Source of the DNA: Paracidovorax citrulli
Lineage (GTDB): Bacteria > Pseudomonadota > Gammaproteobacteria > Burkholderiales > Burkholderiaceae_C
NCBI RefSeq assembly: GCF_900100305.1
Contig: NZ_FNEY01000003.1
Location: forward strand, 124,001-188,000
Length of the DNA stretch: 64,000 nucleotides
Reading direction: 5' to 3'
The translations under genes and the position numbers were made by a program. The notes beneath the pieces were generated by a model. The model was not told the DNA's origin. It was given only the letters and a program-made list of their open reading frames with translations, and made no database searches. Of this stretch, positions 8,496-18,976 are shown piece after piece (the stretch's first letter is position 1; the number at the start of each line of letters is the position of its first letter).

Positions 8496-10648
8496 AGGCA
8501 GGCGACGCCGCACCGCACGTGACCTCCCGCCGCCCTCGCGCCACCCGGCACACCGCCGAGGCCGGCCGGCCGCTGCCCCTGGGCGCCACGGCCGACCGCA
8601 ACGGCGTGAACTTCGCCGTGCACGCGCCGGGCGCGGAACGCGTCGAAGTCTGCCTCTTCGCCGATGGCGAGAACGAGACGCAGCGCATCGCCCTGCCGGC
8701 ATTCACCGCCGGCACGTGGCACGGGCACGTCAAGGGAATCAAGCCGGGCCAGCGCTACGGCCTGCGCGTCCATGGACCCTACGCCCCTGAGAAGGGGCAG
8801 CGCTTCAATCCCGCCAAGCTGCTCATCGATCCGTACGCCCGCGCGCTCGACCGCCCCGTGCTCGGCGCCGACGACCAGTTCGGCTACGAACTCGGCCACG
8901 AGGACGAGGACCATGCCGTCAGCAGCGTGGACAACGGTGCCACGGCGCCCAAGGCCATCGTGGTCCGCTCGCGCTTCGACTGGGACGACGACGTCCCGCC
9001 CCGCGTTCCGCCCTCCAGGACCGTCTTCTATGAAATGCACGTCAAGGGCTTCACGCAGACGCTGTCCGGCGTTCCGGAAGGCGAGCGCGGCACCTATGCC
9101 GGGCTGGCATCGGAAGCCGCCATCGCCTACCTGAAGGACCTGGGCGTGACCAGCGTGGAACTGCTGCCCGTGCAGGCCTTCGTGGACGACAAGCGGCTCG
9201 TGGACGCGGGCCTGGCCAACTACTGGGGTTACAACACCATCGCCTTCTTCGCGCCCGAGCCCCGCTACGCCGCCAGCCGCGGCGACGGCGGCACGGACGA
9301 GTTCAAGGCCATGGTCAGGGCCCTGCACGCCGCCGGCATCGAGGTGATCCTGGACGTGGTGTACAACCACACCGCCGAAGGCAACCACCTGGGCCCCACG
9401 CTCAGCCTCAAGGGCATCGACAACGCCGCCTATTACCGCCTCTCCCCGGAAGATCCGCGCTTCTACGTGGACTACACCGGCACGGGGAACACCGTGGACA
9501 CGAGCAGCCCCGCCGCCCTGCGCCTGGTCATGGACAGCCTGCGCTACTGGGTCACGGAGATGCACGTGGACGGCTTCCGCTTCGACCTGGCCTGCTCGCT
9601 GGGGCGCGACGTTTCGGGCGCCTTCACCCACCGCGCGGCCTTCTTCGCCGCGGTGGCGCAGGACCCCGTGCTCTCGCGCGTCAAGCTCATCGCCGAACCC
9701 TGGGACCTGGGCCCCGACGGCTACCAGGTGGGCGGCTTCCCCGACGGCTGGATGGAATGGAACGGTCGCTACCGCGACGTGGTGCGCGACTACTGGCGCG
9801 GCACCGACGGCAGCCTGCCCGCATTCGCCGCCTGCCTCTGCGGCAGTGCCGACATCCTGGAAGCACGCCGCCGCCCGGCGACCGACAGCATCAACATCGT
9901 CACCGTGCACGACGGCTTCACCCTGGCCGACCTCGTCAGCTACAACGAAAAGCACAACGAGGCCAACCAGGAAGACAGCCGGGACGGCGAAAACCACAAC
10001 CGCAGCTGGAACTGCGGCGCCGAAGGCCCGACCGAGGACCCCGCCATCCTGGACCTGCGCGAGCGCCAGATGCGCAACTTTCTCGCCACGCTCTTCGTGT
10101 CGCACGGTACGCCGCTGCTGCTGGGCGGCGACGAGCATGCCCGCACCCAGCAGGGCAACAACAACGGCTACTGCCAGGACAGCCCCCTGTCGTGGTACGA
10201 CTGGGAGCACGCCGGCCGCAACGACGCCCAGCGCCGCTTCACCGCGGCCCTGATCGCCCTGCGCTCCGAACTGCCGGCGCTGCGCACCGCGGTAGCCGAC
10301 AGCGCCCGGGCCGACTGCGTGGGCGTGCACTGGCACAGCGTCTGGGGCCTGCCGATGACGGCGGAAGAATGGGACGACCCGCAATCGCGCTGCGTCGCCG
10401 CCCTGATGGAGGCGGATGCCGGCGGCTGCGCGGCGCTCGTCCTCTTCAACGCCACCGCCGAAGACGCGACCTTCACCCTCCCGCAGGAGGAGCAGGCCCG
10501 TTCCTGGACCGTGCGCGTGGACACGCGCACCGCCGACGTGCCACCCGCAGATACCGAGCCTGTAGCTTCCGGAGGCCAATACGTGCTGCCGGGGCATTCC
10601 ATGGCGATCCTCACCGCATTGGGCGCTTCCGGCGACCCCGCTCCATGA
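8492..10648 (+). CDS. glgX: Glycogen debranching enzyme
   Basis: A 718-residue GH13 isoamylase-type enzyme that cleaves alpha-1,6 branches of glycogen or limit dextrin. An N-terminal CBM48-like domain (about 25-125) begins after a basic leader. In the TIM barrel, the nucleophile is Asp365 in [10 protein letters not shown], the acid/base is Glu402 in LIAEPWDLG, and the third acidic residue is Asp474 in [22 protein letters not shown] is typical of GlgX/TreX rather than of pullulanase. The product, linear maltodextrin, is the substrate of TreY encoded two genes downstream. It overlaps glgC and treZ by four bases at each end, indicating translational coupling. Confidence 0.95.
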
Positions 10649-12468
10649 AGCACCAGCACGACATGCCGATCGGCGCCCGCCTCCTTCCTGAAGGCGGCGT
10701 CCACTTCACCCTCTGGGCCCCCGCCGCCTCGCGGCTCACCCTCCACCACCGCCGCGCACCGGGCGCGGAGCCCGCGCAGGTTCCGGGCCGCCGGGATGCG
10801 GACGGTTTCTGGCAGGCCACCGTGCCGGAGGCCGGCCCGGACACGCTCTATCAATGGCAGGCGGACAATGGTCCCCTGGTGCCCGATCCGGCATCGCGCA
10901 GCAATCCCGACGGTCCGCACGGCCCGAGCCGCGTGACCGATCCGGCCGCCTTCGACTGGACGGTCGAGGGCTGGACAGGCCGGCCGTGGAGCGACACCGT
11001 GCTCTATGAACTGCACGTGGGTACCTTCACGCCCGAGGGTACGTTCGCCGCGGCCATGCAGCGCCTGCCCTGGCTGGCCGAACAGGGCTTCACCGCCATC
11101 GAGCTCATGCCCGTGGCCACCTTCGGCGGGCGCCACGGCTGGGGCTACGACGGCGTGCTGCCGTTCGCGCCGCACCCGGCCTACGGCACGCCGGACGACA
11201 TGAAGCGCTTCATCGACCGGGCCCATGCGCTCGGCCTGATGGTGTTCCTGGACGTCGTGTACAACCACTTCGGCCCGGACGGCAACTACCTGGGCAGCTA
11301 CGCCCCGGCCTTCTTCTCGGAAACCCACCACAGCCCCTGGGGCGCGGCCATCAATTTCGACGGCAAGGACAGCGGGCCGGTGCGCGAGTTCTTCATCCAG
11401 AACGCGCTCTACTGGGTGCGAGAATTCCGCATCGACGGCCTGCGCCTGGATGCCGTCCATGCCATCGTGGACGACGGATCGCCCCACGTGCTCGAAGACC
11501 TCGCGCAGCGCGTGCGGCAGGCCACCGAGGGCCGGCACGTCCACCTCGTCCTGGAAAACGAGAAGAACGAGAGCCAGCGCCTGGCCCCCCGGCCCGAGCC
11601 CACGCGCTACGACGCGCAGTGGAACGACGACTTCCACCATGCCCTGCATGTCGCCCTCACGGGAGAGCGCCAGGGCTACTACGCCGACTACGCGCATGCG
11701 CCGCTGGACGGGCTCGCGCATAGCTTCGCGGGCGGCTATGTGTTCGCGCCCTCGCACCGCGACGGCGATGGCCGGCGCCTGGAACGGGCACCCGCCGCGC
11801 CCCAGCCCCTGGCCACGATGGTGAACTTCTGCGGCAACCACGACCAGATCGGCAACCGCGCTTTCGGCGAGCGGCTCTCGCACCTGGTGCCGCAGCCCGC
11901 GGCCGAACTCGCACTGCTGTCCGCGCTGCTCACGCCCGCCACGCCGCTGGTGTTCATGGGCGACGAATTCGGCGCGGAAACACCTTTCCTGTATTTCGCC
12001 GACTGGACGGGCGAGCTCCGCGAGGCGGTTCGCCAGGGACGCCAGCGCGAATTCCGGCTCGAAGCCGGCTCGGGCCGCGAATTGCCCGACCCCTGCGACG
12101 CCGCCACCCTCGAACGCAGCCGCCTCGACTGGCGCCAGGCGGAAGGCCCCGCCGGACAGGTGCGGCTCGCGCTGGTCCGCAACGCCCTGTCCGCACGCCG
12201 GCAATGGATCGCCCCGCGCCTGTCCCGGCTGCGCTCCGGCACGCACACGGCGCGCCGCGTGGGAGCGACCGGGCTGCAGGTGGAATGGGACTACGACGAT
12301 GGAACACGCCTCGTGATGCAAATGAACCTGGGCAAAGACTCCGTCACGCCGCAGACCCCTGAGGCGGCCGCCGAGCCTGGCCTGCGGGTCTTCCAGCACC
12401 GCTGGGAAGGCGTTGGCGCCTGGGCCCCTTGGTCCGCGCGGTGGACGCTGCAGGGGGTACCGGCATGA
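10645..12468 (+). CDS. treZ: Malto-oligosyltrehalose trehalohydrolase
   Basis: A 607-residue GH13 enzyme that hydrolyses the bond next to the terminal trehalosyl unit of maltooligosyltrehalose, releasing trehalose. After an N-terminal CBM48-like domain the catalytic barrel shows VYNHFGPDGNYL, the nucleophile Asp269 in IDGLRLDAVHAI, the acid/base Glu304 in LVLENEKNES and NHDQIGNRA. The DGLRLDAVHAI and LENEKN pair distinguishes TreZ from branching enzyme. ATG 10645 overlaps the glgX stop; it gives a normal TreZ N terminus ([18 protein letters not shown]). It works in sequence with the TreY half of the next protein. Transcribed as part of the glgC-glgA run. Confidence 0.95.
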   Translation: MKHQHDMPIGARLLPEGGVHFTLWAPAASRLTLHHRRAPGAEPAQVPGRRDADGFWQATVPEAGPDTLYQWQADNGPLVPDPASRSNPDGPHGPSRVTDPAAFDWTVEGWTGRPWSDTVLYELHVGTFTPEGTFAAAMQRLPWLAEQGFTAIELMPVATFGGRHGWGYDGVLPFAPHPAYGTPDDMKRFIDRAHALGLMVFLDVVYNHFGPDGNYLGSYAPAFFSETHHSPWGAAINFDGKDSGPVREFFIQNALYWVREFRIDGLRLDAVHAIVDDGSPHVLEDLAQRVRQATEGRHVHLVLENEKNESQRLAPRPEPTRYDAQWNDDFHHALHVALTGERQGYYADYAHAPLDGLAHSFAGGYVFAPSHRDGDGRRLERAPAAPQPLATMVNFCGNHDQIGNRAFGERLSHLVPQPAAELALLSALLTPATPLVFMGDEFGAETPFLYFADWTGELREAVRQGRQREFRLEAGSGRELPDPCDAATLERSRLDWRQAEGPAGQVRLALVRNALSARRQWIAPRLSRLRSGTHTARRVGATGLQVEWDYDDGTRLVMQMNLGKDSVTPQTPEAAAEPGLRVFQHRWEGVGAWAPWSARWTLQGVPA

Positions 12469-15400
12469 ACGCCCACCCCCACGAGGACCACGACGGCCTG
12501 CACGAACGTGCCCGCCGGGCAGGCATCGCGCTCCAGTACGCCAGCTTCTGGGGCGAGCACCGCGACGTGCCGCCGGAGGTGCTCGAGCGCGTCCTGTCGG
12601 CCATGGGATCGCATGCCGACGCCGGTGCGCTGCCCGCCCCCATCGTCGTGGAAGAAGGCCAGGCAGCCGAGATCGAATGGCATGGCGCCGCCTCCTGGCG
12701 GCTGGTCACCAGCGAGGTCGAGGCCGAGAAAACCGTCTGCGAAGGCCAGGGGCCGGTCGCGCGGCTGCCGGCCACGCTGCGCGCGGGCTACTACCGCCTC
12801 GTGGGCTCCGGCACACAGCAAGAGCGCTTCGTCATCGTGGCGCCCGCGCGCTGCTGGTCACCCGAGCCGCTGCGCCGCGGGGAGCGCTGGTGGGGCCTGA
12901 GCGCCCAGTTGTACTCGCTGCGCTCGGACCGCAACTGGGGCATCGGCGACTTCTCCGATCTCAGCGAACTGGTGGCGACCGCCGCCGCCCAGGGTGCCGC
13001 CTTCGTCGGCCTCAGCCCGCTGCACGCCCTGCGCATGGACCGCCCGGACCTCGCCAGCCCCTACAGCCCGTCCAGCCGCCTGGCGCTCAACCCGCTGTTC
13101 ATCGACGTGACCGCGATGCCGGAGTTCCTGCGCAGCAACGCCGCGCAGTCGCTCTATGCCGACGGCGTGTTCCAGCAGCGGCTGCAGGCCCTGCGCGCTG
13201 CGGAAACGGTGCAGTATGCCGAGGTCGCCGCCGCCAAGGAGGAGATGCTCGCCCTGCTGTGGGACGAGTTCCGCCAGGGCGACTGGGAATCCCTGAGCCC
13301 GCGCGGCCTCGCCTTCCAGGCTTTCGTGAAGGAGCATGCCGCCACGCTGGCACCGCATGCGCTGTTCGAGGCCATACAGCGCCACCTGTCCCGCACGTCG
13401 CCCGACATCTGGGGCTGGCCCGCCTGGCCCGAGGAACTGCGGGACCCCCAGGGCCCGGCCGCCCAGGCCTTCGCCAGGGACCATGCGGAAGCCGTGGCCT
13501 ACCACATGTGGCTGCAATGGACCGCCCACCTGCAGCTCGGGCAGGCGGGCGAGCGCGCACGCGCCCTCATGCCGCTCGGCCTGTACTGCGACCTGGCCGT
13601 CGGCGCGAGCGACGGTGGCTCGGAAACCTGGACGCTGCAGAACCTGTACGCGCGCGGCATGAACGTCGGGGCGCCGCCCGATCCGCTGAACACCCAGGGC
13701 CAGGACTGGGGCCTGCCGCCGCTCAACCCCGTCGCGCTGGCCGCGGCCCGCTTCATGCCGGTGCGCCGCCTGCTGCATGCCGTGATGCATCACGCCGGGG
13801 CGCTGCGCATGGACCACGTGATGGCGCTCATGCGCCTTTTCTGGACCCATGGCGGCGCAGGCACCTATGTCGCCTATCCGCTGCAGGCGCTGCTCGCGGT
13901 CGTCGCCGTGGAAAGCCACCGCCACCAGTGCCTGGTCATCGGCGAAGACCTGGGCAACGTGGCGCCGCAGATGCGCGAAGCCATGGCGCAGCGCACCGTC
14001 CTCTCCTACCGCCCGCTCATCTTCGAACGCATGGATGGCGGCGCCTTCCGCCCGCCCGCGCAATGGCCGGCGCAGGCCCTGGCCGTGGTGAGCACGCACG
14101 ACCTGCCCACGCTGCGCGGATACTGGTCCGGCGAGGACATCGAGGTACAGAAGCGCCTGGGCTGGCTGCCGGATTCGGAAGCCCACGCGCGCAGCCTGAT
14201 CGAGCGCGCGCAGGACCGTGTGCGACTGCTGATGGCGCTGCAGGAGGAAGGCCTGCTGCCTCCCGGCGCCACGGTGGATGCCCAGTCCGTGCCCGAAGCC
14301 ACGGCGGAGTTCACGGCCGCGGTGCATGCCTACCTCGCGCGCACCCCCTGCTGGCTCGCGGCGGTGCAGATCGAGGATGCTATCGCACAGCTCGAACAGG
14401 TCAATGTGCCCGGCTCCACCGAGGACATGCAGCCCAACTGGCGCCGGCGCCTCGCCGTGCCGCTGGACAGGCTGGCCACGCACCCCTGCTTCACCGCCGT
14501 CGCCTCGGCCATGCGCGAGCACCGGGGGCGCCCGGCCATGCAGGCCCCCGTGGAAGAACTGCCCGCGCTCGACACCGCGGACGTGCCGCTCGCGACCTAC
14601 CGCGTGCAATTCCACAAGGACAACACCTTCGCGGCCATGACCGCCGCCGTCCCCTACCTGCACGCGCTGGGCATCAGCCATCTCTACAGCTCGCCCTACC
14701 TCAAGGCCGCCCCCGGCAGCACGCACGGCTACAACGTGGTCGATCCCACGCAACTGAACCCGGAGATCGGCGACGAGGCCAGCCATGCCGCGCTGTGCGA
14801 TGCCCTGCGGGCCCATGGCCTCGGCCAGTTGCTCGACATCGTGCCCAACCACATGGGTGTGATCGACGCCCCCAATCCCTGGTGGGACGACGTCATGGAA
14901 CACGGGCGGTCCGCCGCCCACGCCGACTTTTTCGACATCGAATGGGAGCCCGCCACCGCGAGCCTGCAGGGCCGCGTGCTGCTGCCCATGCTCGGCGGCC
15001 AGTACGGCCACGTGCTGGAAGCCGGCGAGCTGCGCCTGGATTTCGATGCGGAAACCGGTCGCTTCCTGGTGTGCTACTGGGACCACCGGCTACCCGTCGA
15101 TCCCCGGCACTACGCCCGCATCTTCTCGGCCGTGCCCGCCCCGGCCCCCGGGGAGGCCGATGGCGACAGCGCCCTGCAGGTGCAATCCCTCATCGATGCC
15201 TTCGGCCGCCTGCCCGACCGGGACACCGGCGACGAAGGCGAGCGCGCCATGCGGCTGCGCGATGCGCCCCTCCACCAGCGGCGCCTCGCGGAACTGGCCG
15301 GCACCCACGCCTGGCTGCGCCACTGGATCGCCGCCTGCCTGTCCCAATGGAACGGCCGGCAGGGAGAGCCCGGCAGCTTCGACGCCCTGGACGGCCTGCT

Positions 15401-17453
15401 GCGCGACCAGCCCTACCGCCTGGCGGACTGGCGCGTGGCTGGCGACGACATCAATTACCGCCGCTTCTTCGACGTCAATTCCCTCGCCGCGCTGCGCATG
15501 GAGGAAACCTCCGTGTTCGAGGCCGCGCATGCCTGCATCTTCCGCTGGCTGGCCGAAGGCCGCATCACCGGCCTGCGCATCGACCACCCGGACGGCCTCG
15601 CGCACCCGGCGCAGTATTTCGACCGCCTGCAGCGTCGCTACGTCGCGCTCGCCCGCGCCGCCGGCCGCGAGCCCACGGCGCTCTACCTCGTGGTGGAGAA
15701 GATCCTGGCGGACCACGAGCCCCTGCCGGCCGACTGGCCCGTGCACGGCGCCACAGGCTACCGGTTCAGCAGCCTGGTCAACGGCCTCTTCGTGGACACC
15801 GCGTCGCAGACCGCCTTCGACGACGCCTACACCAGCTTCACCGGCGACACGAAGGATTTCGAGGAAGCGGTGTACGAGTGCAAGAAGCACATCATCGAAA
15901 CCTCGCTCTACAGCGACCTGGGGTGGCTGGCCGACACGCTCTACCGCATCGCGCAGGCGGACCGGCGCACCTTCGATTTCACGCGCAACCAGTTGCGCAT
16001 CGCCCTGACGGAAGTGGCGGCGGTCTTCCCCGTCTATCGTACCTACCTCGTGCCCGACGGCACGCCGCCCAGCGACACCGACCGGAGCCACATCGCCTGG
16101 GCCATCGCGGCCGCGCGCCGCCGCATGGGCACCAGCGAAGGCGGCGTGCTGGCCTATCTCCAGGGCGTCCTGCTCGGCGACGAGGGCGAGGCTACGCCCC
16201 TGCGCGCGCGCTTCATCCGCCGCTGGCAGCAGTTCACGGCCCCGGTCATGGCCAAGTCCGTGGAAGACACCGTCTTCTACCGCTACGTGCGCCTCGTCTC
16301 GCTGAACGACGTCGGCTCGGAGCCGCGCCGCTTCGGCCTCACCTGCGCGGCCTTCCACCAGGCCAACCTGCAGCGGGCCCGCCACCGTCCGCACAACCTG
16401 CTCGCCACCTCCACGCACGACAGCAAGCGGTCCGAAGACCTCCGGGCCCGCCTCAACGTGCTCTCGGAAATCCCCGCCCTGTGGGAAGACACCGCCCTGC
16501 AGCTGCGCGAGCTGGGCGAGCGCTTCACCACCGAGGCGGACGGCGTCCAAACCCCGCTGCCGCACGACCTCTGGGCCCTGTACCAGGCCCTGGTCGGCAT
16601 CTGGCCCACCCACTCCACCGAGCCGGGCGAGCGCCAGGAACTGCGCGAACGCATCCAGCAGTACATGGTCAAGGCCATGCGGGAGGCCAAGCAGCAGACC
16701 AACTGGCTGTTCCCGGACGAGGCCTACGAAGGCGCGGTGGCGCGCTACATCGACGGCGCGCTGTCGACCGAACGCTTCGTGCGCGAGCTGGAAAGGTTCG
16801 TGCAGTCCATCGCGCCCTACGGCTTCCGCAACAGCCTCTGCCAGCTCGCACTCAAGCTCACGGTGCCCGGCGTGCCGGACATCTACCAGGGCTGCGAACA
16901 CTGGAACTTCAGCCTCGTGGATCCGGACAATCGCCGCCCCGTGGATTTCCGCGCCATGGCACAGGCCCTGGAGCAGGTGCAGGCGCTCTACGACGAGGGC
17001 GGGCATCCGTCGCAGGCGGACTGGGAGCGCCTCATGGGCCCGGTGCCCGGGCCGGACGCCAAGCAACTGGTCACCTGGCGCCTGCTGCAGTTGCGGCAGG
17101 CCATGCCCGACCTGTTCCGCCAGTCCACCTACCTGCCGCTGACGCTGGAAGGCCACAGTGCCGAACATGCATTCGCCTTCGCCCGCATCCGCGACGGCCG
17201 GGCCATCGTGGTCATCTGCGCGCGCCTGCTCTACGGCCTGGCGGCGGCGGGGTGGCGCGGTACCCGGATCTCGGTCGCCTCCGCCCACCCCGTGCTGGCC
17301 AAGGCCGGCGGCTGGCAGGAATGGATGACGGGCCGCCACATCGGCCCGGACACCGGCGAAGGGTGGAGCATGGAGGACATCCTCGGGGAAGTGCTTCCGG
17401 ACCGTCCCGGCCTGCCGTTCGCGGTGCTCGTGGGCGGAGAATCCGGCGCATGA
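12465..17453 (+). CDS. Fused 4-alpha-glucanotransferase / maltooligosyltrehalose synthase
   Basis: One 1,662-residue protein joining two normally separate enzymes. Residues about 1-700 are MalQ-like (GH77 amylomaltase): nucleophile Asp450 in ALRMDHVMALMRLFW, acid/base Glu494 in IGEDLGNVAP, and SYRPLIFER. Residues about 706-1662 are TreY-like (GH13): TYRVQFHKDNTF, YSSPYLKAAPGSTHGY, LLDIVPNHMGV, nucleophile Asp1040 in GLRIDHPDGL, Glu1078 in VVEKILADHE, and VPDIYQGCEHWNFSLVDPDNR cut short here as VPDIYQGCEHW. Both active sites look intact. MalQ redistributes glucan chains; TreY turns the reducing end into a trehalosyl unit for TreZ. The fusion could channel chain-length-adjusted dextrins. Starts and stops overlap treZ and glgA by four bases. 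The frame is continuous, so this is a true fusion rather than an assembly error. Confidence 0.95.
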   Translation: MNAHPHEDHDGLHERARRAGIALQYASFWGEHRDVPPEVLERVLSAMGSHADAGALPAPIVVEEGQAAEIEWHGAASWRLVTSEVEAEKTVCEGQGPVARLPATLRAGYYRLVGSGTQQERFVIVAPARCWSPEPLRRGERWWGLSAQLYSLRSDRNWGIGDFSDLSELVATAAAQGAAFVGLSPLHALRMDRPDLASPYSPSSRLALNPLFIDVTAMPEFLRSNAAQSLYADGVFQQRLQALRAAETVQYAEVAAAKEEMLALLWDEFRQGDWESLSPRGLAFQAFVKEHAATLAPHALFEAIQRHLSRTSPDIWGWPAWPEELRDPQGPAAQAFARDHAEAVAYHMWLQWTAHLQLGQAGERARALMPLGLYCDLAVGASDGGSETWTLQNLYARGMNVGAPPDPLNTQGQDWGLPPLNPVALAAARFMPVRRLLHAVMHHAGALRMDHVMALMRLFWTHGGAGTYVAYPLQALLAVVAVESHRHQCLVIGEDLGNVAPQMREAMAQRTVLSYRPLIFERMDGGAFRPPAQWPAQALAVVSTHDLPTLRGYWSGEDIEVQKRLGWLPDSEAHARSLIERAQDRVRLLMALQEEGLLPPGATVDAQSVPEATAEFTAAVHAYLARTPCWLAAVQIEDAIAQLEQVNVPGSTEDMQPNWRRRLAVPLDRLATHPCFTAVASAMREHRGRPAMQAPVEELPALDTADVPLATYRVQFHKDNTFAAMTAAVPYLHALGISHLYSSPYLKAAPGSTHGYNVVDPTQLNPEIGDEASHAALCDALRAHGLGQLLDIVPNHMGVIDAPNPWWDDVMEHGRSAAHADFFDIEWEPATASLQGRVLLPMLGGQYGHVLEAGELRLDFDAETGRFLVCYWDHRLPVDPRHYARIFSAVPAPAPGEADGDSALQVQSLIDAFGRLPDRDTGDEGERAMRLRDAPLHQRRLAELAGTHAWLRHWIAACLSQWNGRQGEPGSFDALDGLLRDQPYRLADWRVAGDDINYRRFFDVNSLAALRMEETSVFEAAHACIFRWLAEGRITGLRIDHPDGLAHPAQYFDRLQRRYVALARAAGREPTALYLVVEKILADHEPLPADWPVHGATGYRFSSLVNGLFVDTASQTAFDDAYTSFTGDTKDFEEAVYECKKHIIETSLYSDLGWLADTLYRIAQADRRTFDFTRNQLRIALTEVAAVFPVYRTYLVPDGTPPSDTDRSHIAWAIAAARRRMGTSEGGVLAYLQGVLLGDEGEATPLRARFIRRWQQFTAPVMAKSVEDTVFYRYVRLVSLNDVGSEPRRFGLTCAAFHQANLQRARHRPHNLLATSTHDSKRSEDLRARLNVLSEIPALWEDTALQLRELGERFTTEADGVQTPLPHDLWALYQALVGIWPTHSTEPGERQELRERIQQYMVKAMREAKQQTNWLFPDEAYEGAVARYIDGALSTERFVRELERFVQSIAPYGFRNSLCQLALKLTVPGVPDIYQGCEHWNFSLVDPDNRRPVDFRAMAQALEQVQALYDEGGHPSQADWERLMGPVPGPDAKQLVTWRLLQLRQAMPDLFRQSTYLPLTLEGHSAEHAFAFARIRDGRAIVVICARLLYGLAAAGWRGTRISVASAHPVLAKAGGWQEWMTGRHIGPDTGEGWSMEDILGEVLPDRPGLPFAVLVGGESGA

Positions 17454-18976
17454 AGATTCTCTTCGCCACATCGGAATGCGCACCGCTGGTCAAGACCGGC
17501 GGCCTGGGCGACGTCAGCGCAGCGCTGCCGCCCGCCATCGCGGCCCTGGGCCATGAAGTGATGCTGCTCATGCCCGCCTATGCGGACATGCCGCTGCAGG
17601 GGAACATCACGGGCTGGCATTCGCTGCCCGCCGAAGGCCCGTGGCCGGCCGCGCAACTGCTGCGTGTGGACCGCGGCGGGCACGAAGTGCCCCTGCTGCT
17701 GCTCTCCTGCCCGCAACTCTACGCACGCGGGGGATCGCCCTACGCCAGCGCGCAGGGAGACCATCCGGACAACGCCCTGCGCTTCGGCCTGCTCGCCCAC
17801 GTCGCCGCGCGCATCGGCACCCCGCAATCGCCCTGCGGCTGGACCGCGGACATCGTCCACGCCAACGACTGGCCCACCGCGCTGGCGCCGCTCTACCTGC
17901 GGCAGTTCCGCGACGCGGCCGGCCCCCGGGGGGATGCCGTCGCGCGCAGCATGGTCACAGTGCACAACCTGGCCTTCCAGGGTGTCTTCCCCATGGATTG
18001 GGCGCAGCGCCTCGGCATCGAGGACAGGCACCTGGGCATCGAGGGCGCCGAATTCTGGGGCCAGCTCTCCATGCTCAAGGCCGGCCTGCAGTACGCGGAT
18101 GCCATCACCACGGTCAGCCCCACCTACGCACGCGAGATCCAGACGCCGGAACTCGGCTTCGGCCTGGACGGCGTGCTCCGCGCCCGGGCAGGCCGGCTGC
18201 AGGGCATCCTCAACGGCATCGACACGGCGCTCTGGAACCCGTCGCAGGACACGCTCATCCCGGTGCCCTTCTCCGCCGACCGCCTCGAGGGCAAAGCCGC
18301 CTGCAAGGCCGCCCTGCGCCGCACGCTGGGACTCGCGCAGGACGGCGACCGCATGCTGTTCGGCCTCGTCGGCCGGATGACCGAGCAAAAAGGCATCGAC
18401 TGGGTGATCGGCGGCGCCGAACGCCTGCTGCGCCAGGGCGGGCAGCTCGCCATCCTGGGCAGCGGCGACCCGGCACTGGAAAGCGCCCTGAGCGCACTGG
18501 CCAAGCGCCATCCCCGTCACATGCACGTCACCGTGGGCTTCGACGAAAGCCTCGCCCACGGCATCGAGGCCGGCAGCGACAGCTTCCTCATGCCCTCCCG
18601 CTTCGAACCTTGCGGCCTGAACCAGATGTACAGCCAGGCCTACGGCACGCCGCCCGTGGTCACTCCCACCGGCGGCCTCGCCGATTCGGTGACGGATGCC
18701 GACGACCCGGCGGGCAACGGCACGGGTTTCGTGCTGCGCGGGTCCAGCCAGGCCGCATTCGACCAGGCCGTCGGACGCGCCCTGCACCTCTGGAAAACCG
18801 CACCCGACGCCTGGCGCCGCCTGCAGCGCAACGGCATGCAACGCGATTTCGGTTGGACGGCCTCGGCCCGGGCATACGTCCAGGCCTATGGCGCCGCACG
18901 TAACCGTGCGGAAACCCGCCCGCAAACGGCCTCAGCCTTGTCCTACAGGGAGCCCCGGCCCGCGGCGGAATACTGA
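17450..18976 (+). CDS. glgA: Glycogen synthase (ADP-glucose)
   Basis: A 508-residue GT5 enzyme that extends alpha-1,4-glucan with glucose from ADP-glucose made by GlgC. Lys15 lies in the ADP-glucose-binding KTGGLGDV motif at the N terminus. VHANDWPTAL, LNGIDTALWNP and the C-terminal PSRFEPCGLNQMYSQAYG and TPTGGLADSV are all conserved. ATG 17450 overlaps the preceding stop; the protein begins MKILFATSECAPLVKTGG, the usual GlgA N terminus. It is the last gene of the operon. No branching enzyme (glgB) is present in the run, so branching must be encoded elsewhere if glycogen is made. Confidence 0.97.
   Translation: MKILFATSECAPLVKTGGLGDVSAALPPAIAALGHEVMLLMPAYADMPLQGNITGWHSLPAEGPWPAAQLLRVDRGGHEVPLLLLSCPQLYARGGSPYASAQGDHPDNALRFGLLAHVAARIGTPQSPCGWTADIVHANDWPTALAPLYLRQFRDAAGPRGDAVARSMVTVHNLAFQGVFPMDWAQRLGIEDRHLGIEGAEFWGQLSMLKAGLQYADAITTVSPTYAREIQTPELGFGLDGVLRARAGRLQGILNGIDTALWNPSQDTLIPVPFSADRLEGKAACKAALRRTLGLAQDGDRMLFGLVGRMTEQKGIDWVIGGAERLLRQGGQLAILGSGDPALESALSALAKRHPRHMHVTVGFDESLAHGIEAGSDSFLMPSRFEPCGLNQMYSQAYGTPPVVTPTGGLADSVTDADDPAGNGTGFVLRGSSQAAFDQAVGRALHLWKTAPDAWRRLQRNGMQRDFGWTASARAYVQAYGAARNRAETRPQTASALSYREPRPAAEY

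Noticed and set aside
12413-17449. Very long plus-strand frame continuing into glgA, which could be read as a giant protein
   Set aside because: Only the part from 17450 matches glycogen synthase. The upstream part is Arg/Pro-rich out-of-frame reading of the MalQ-TreY gene.
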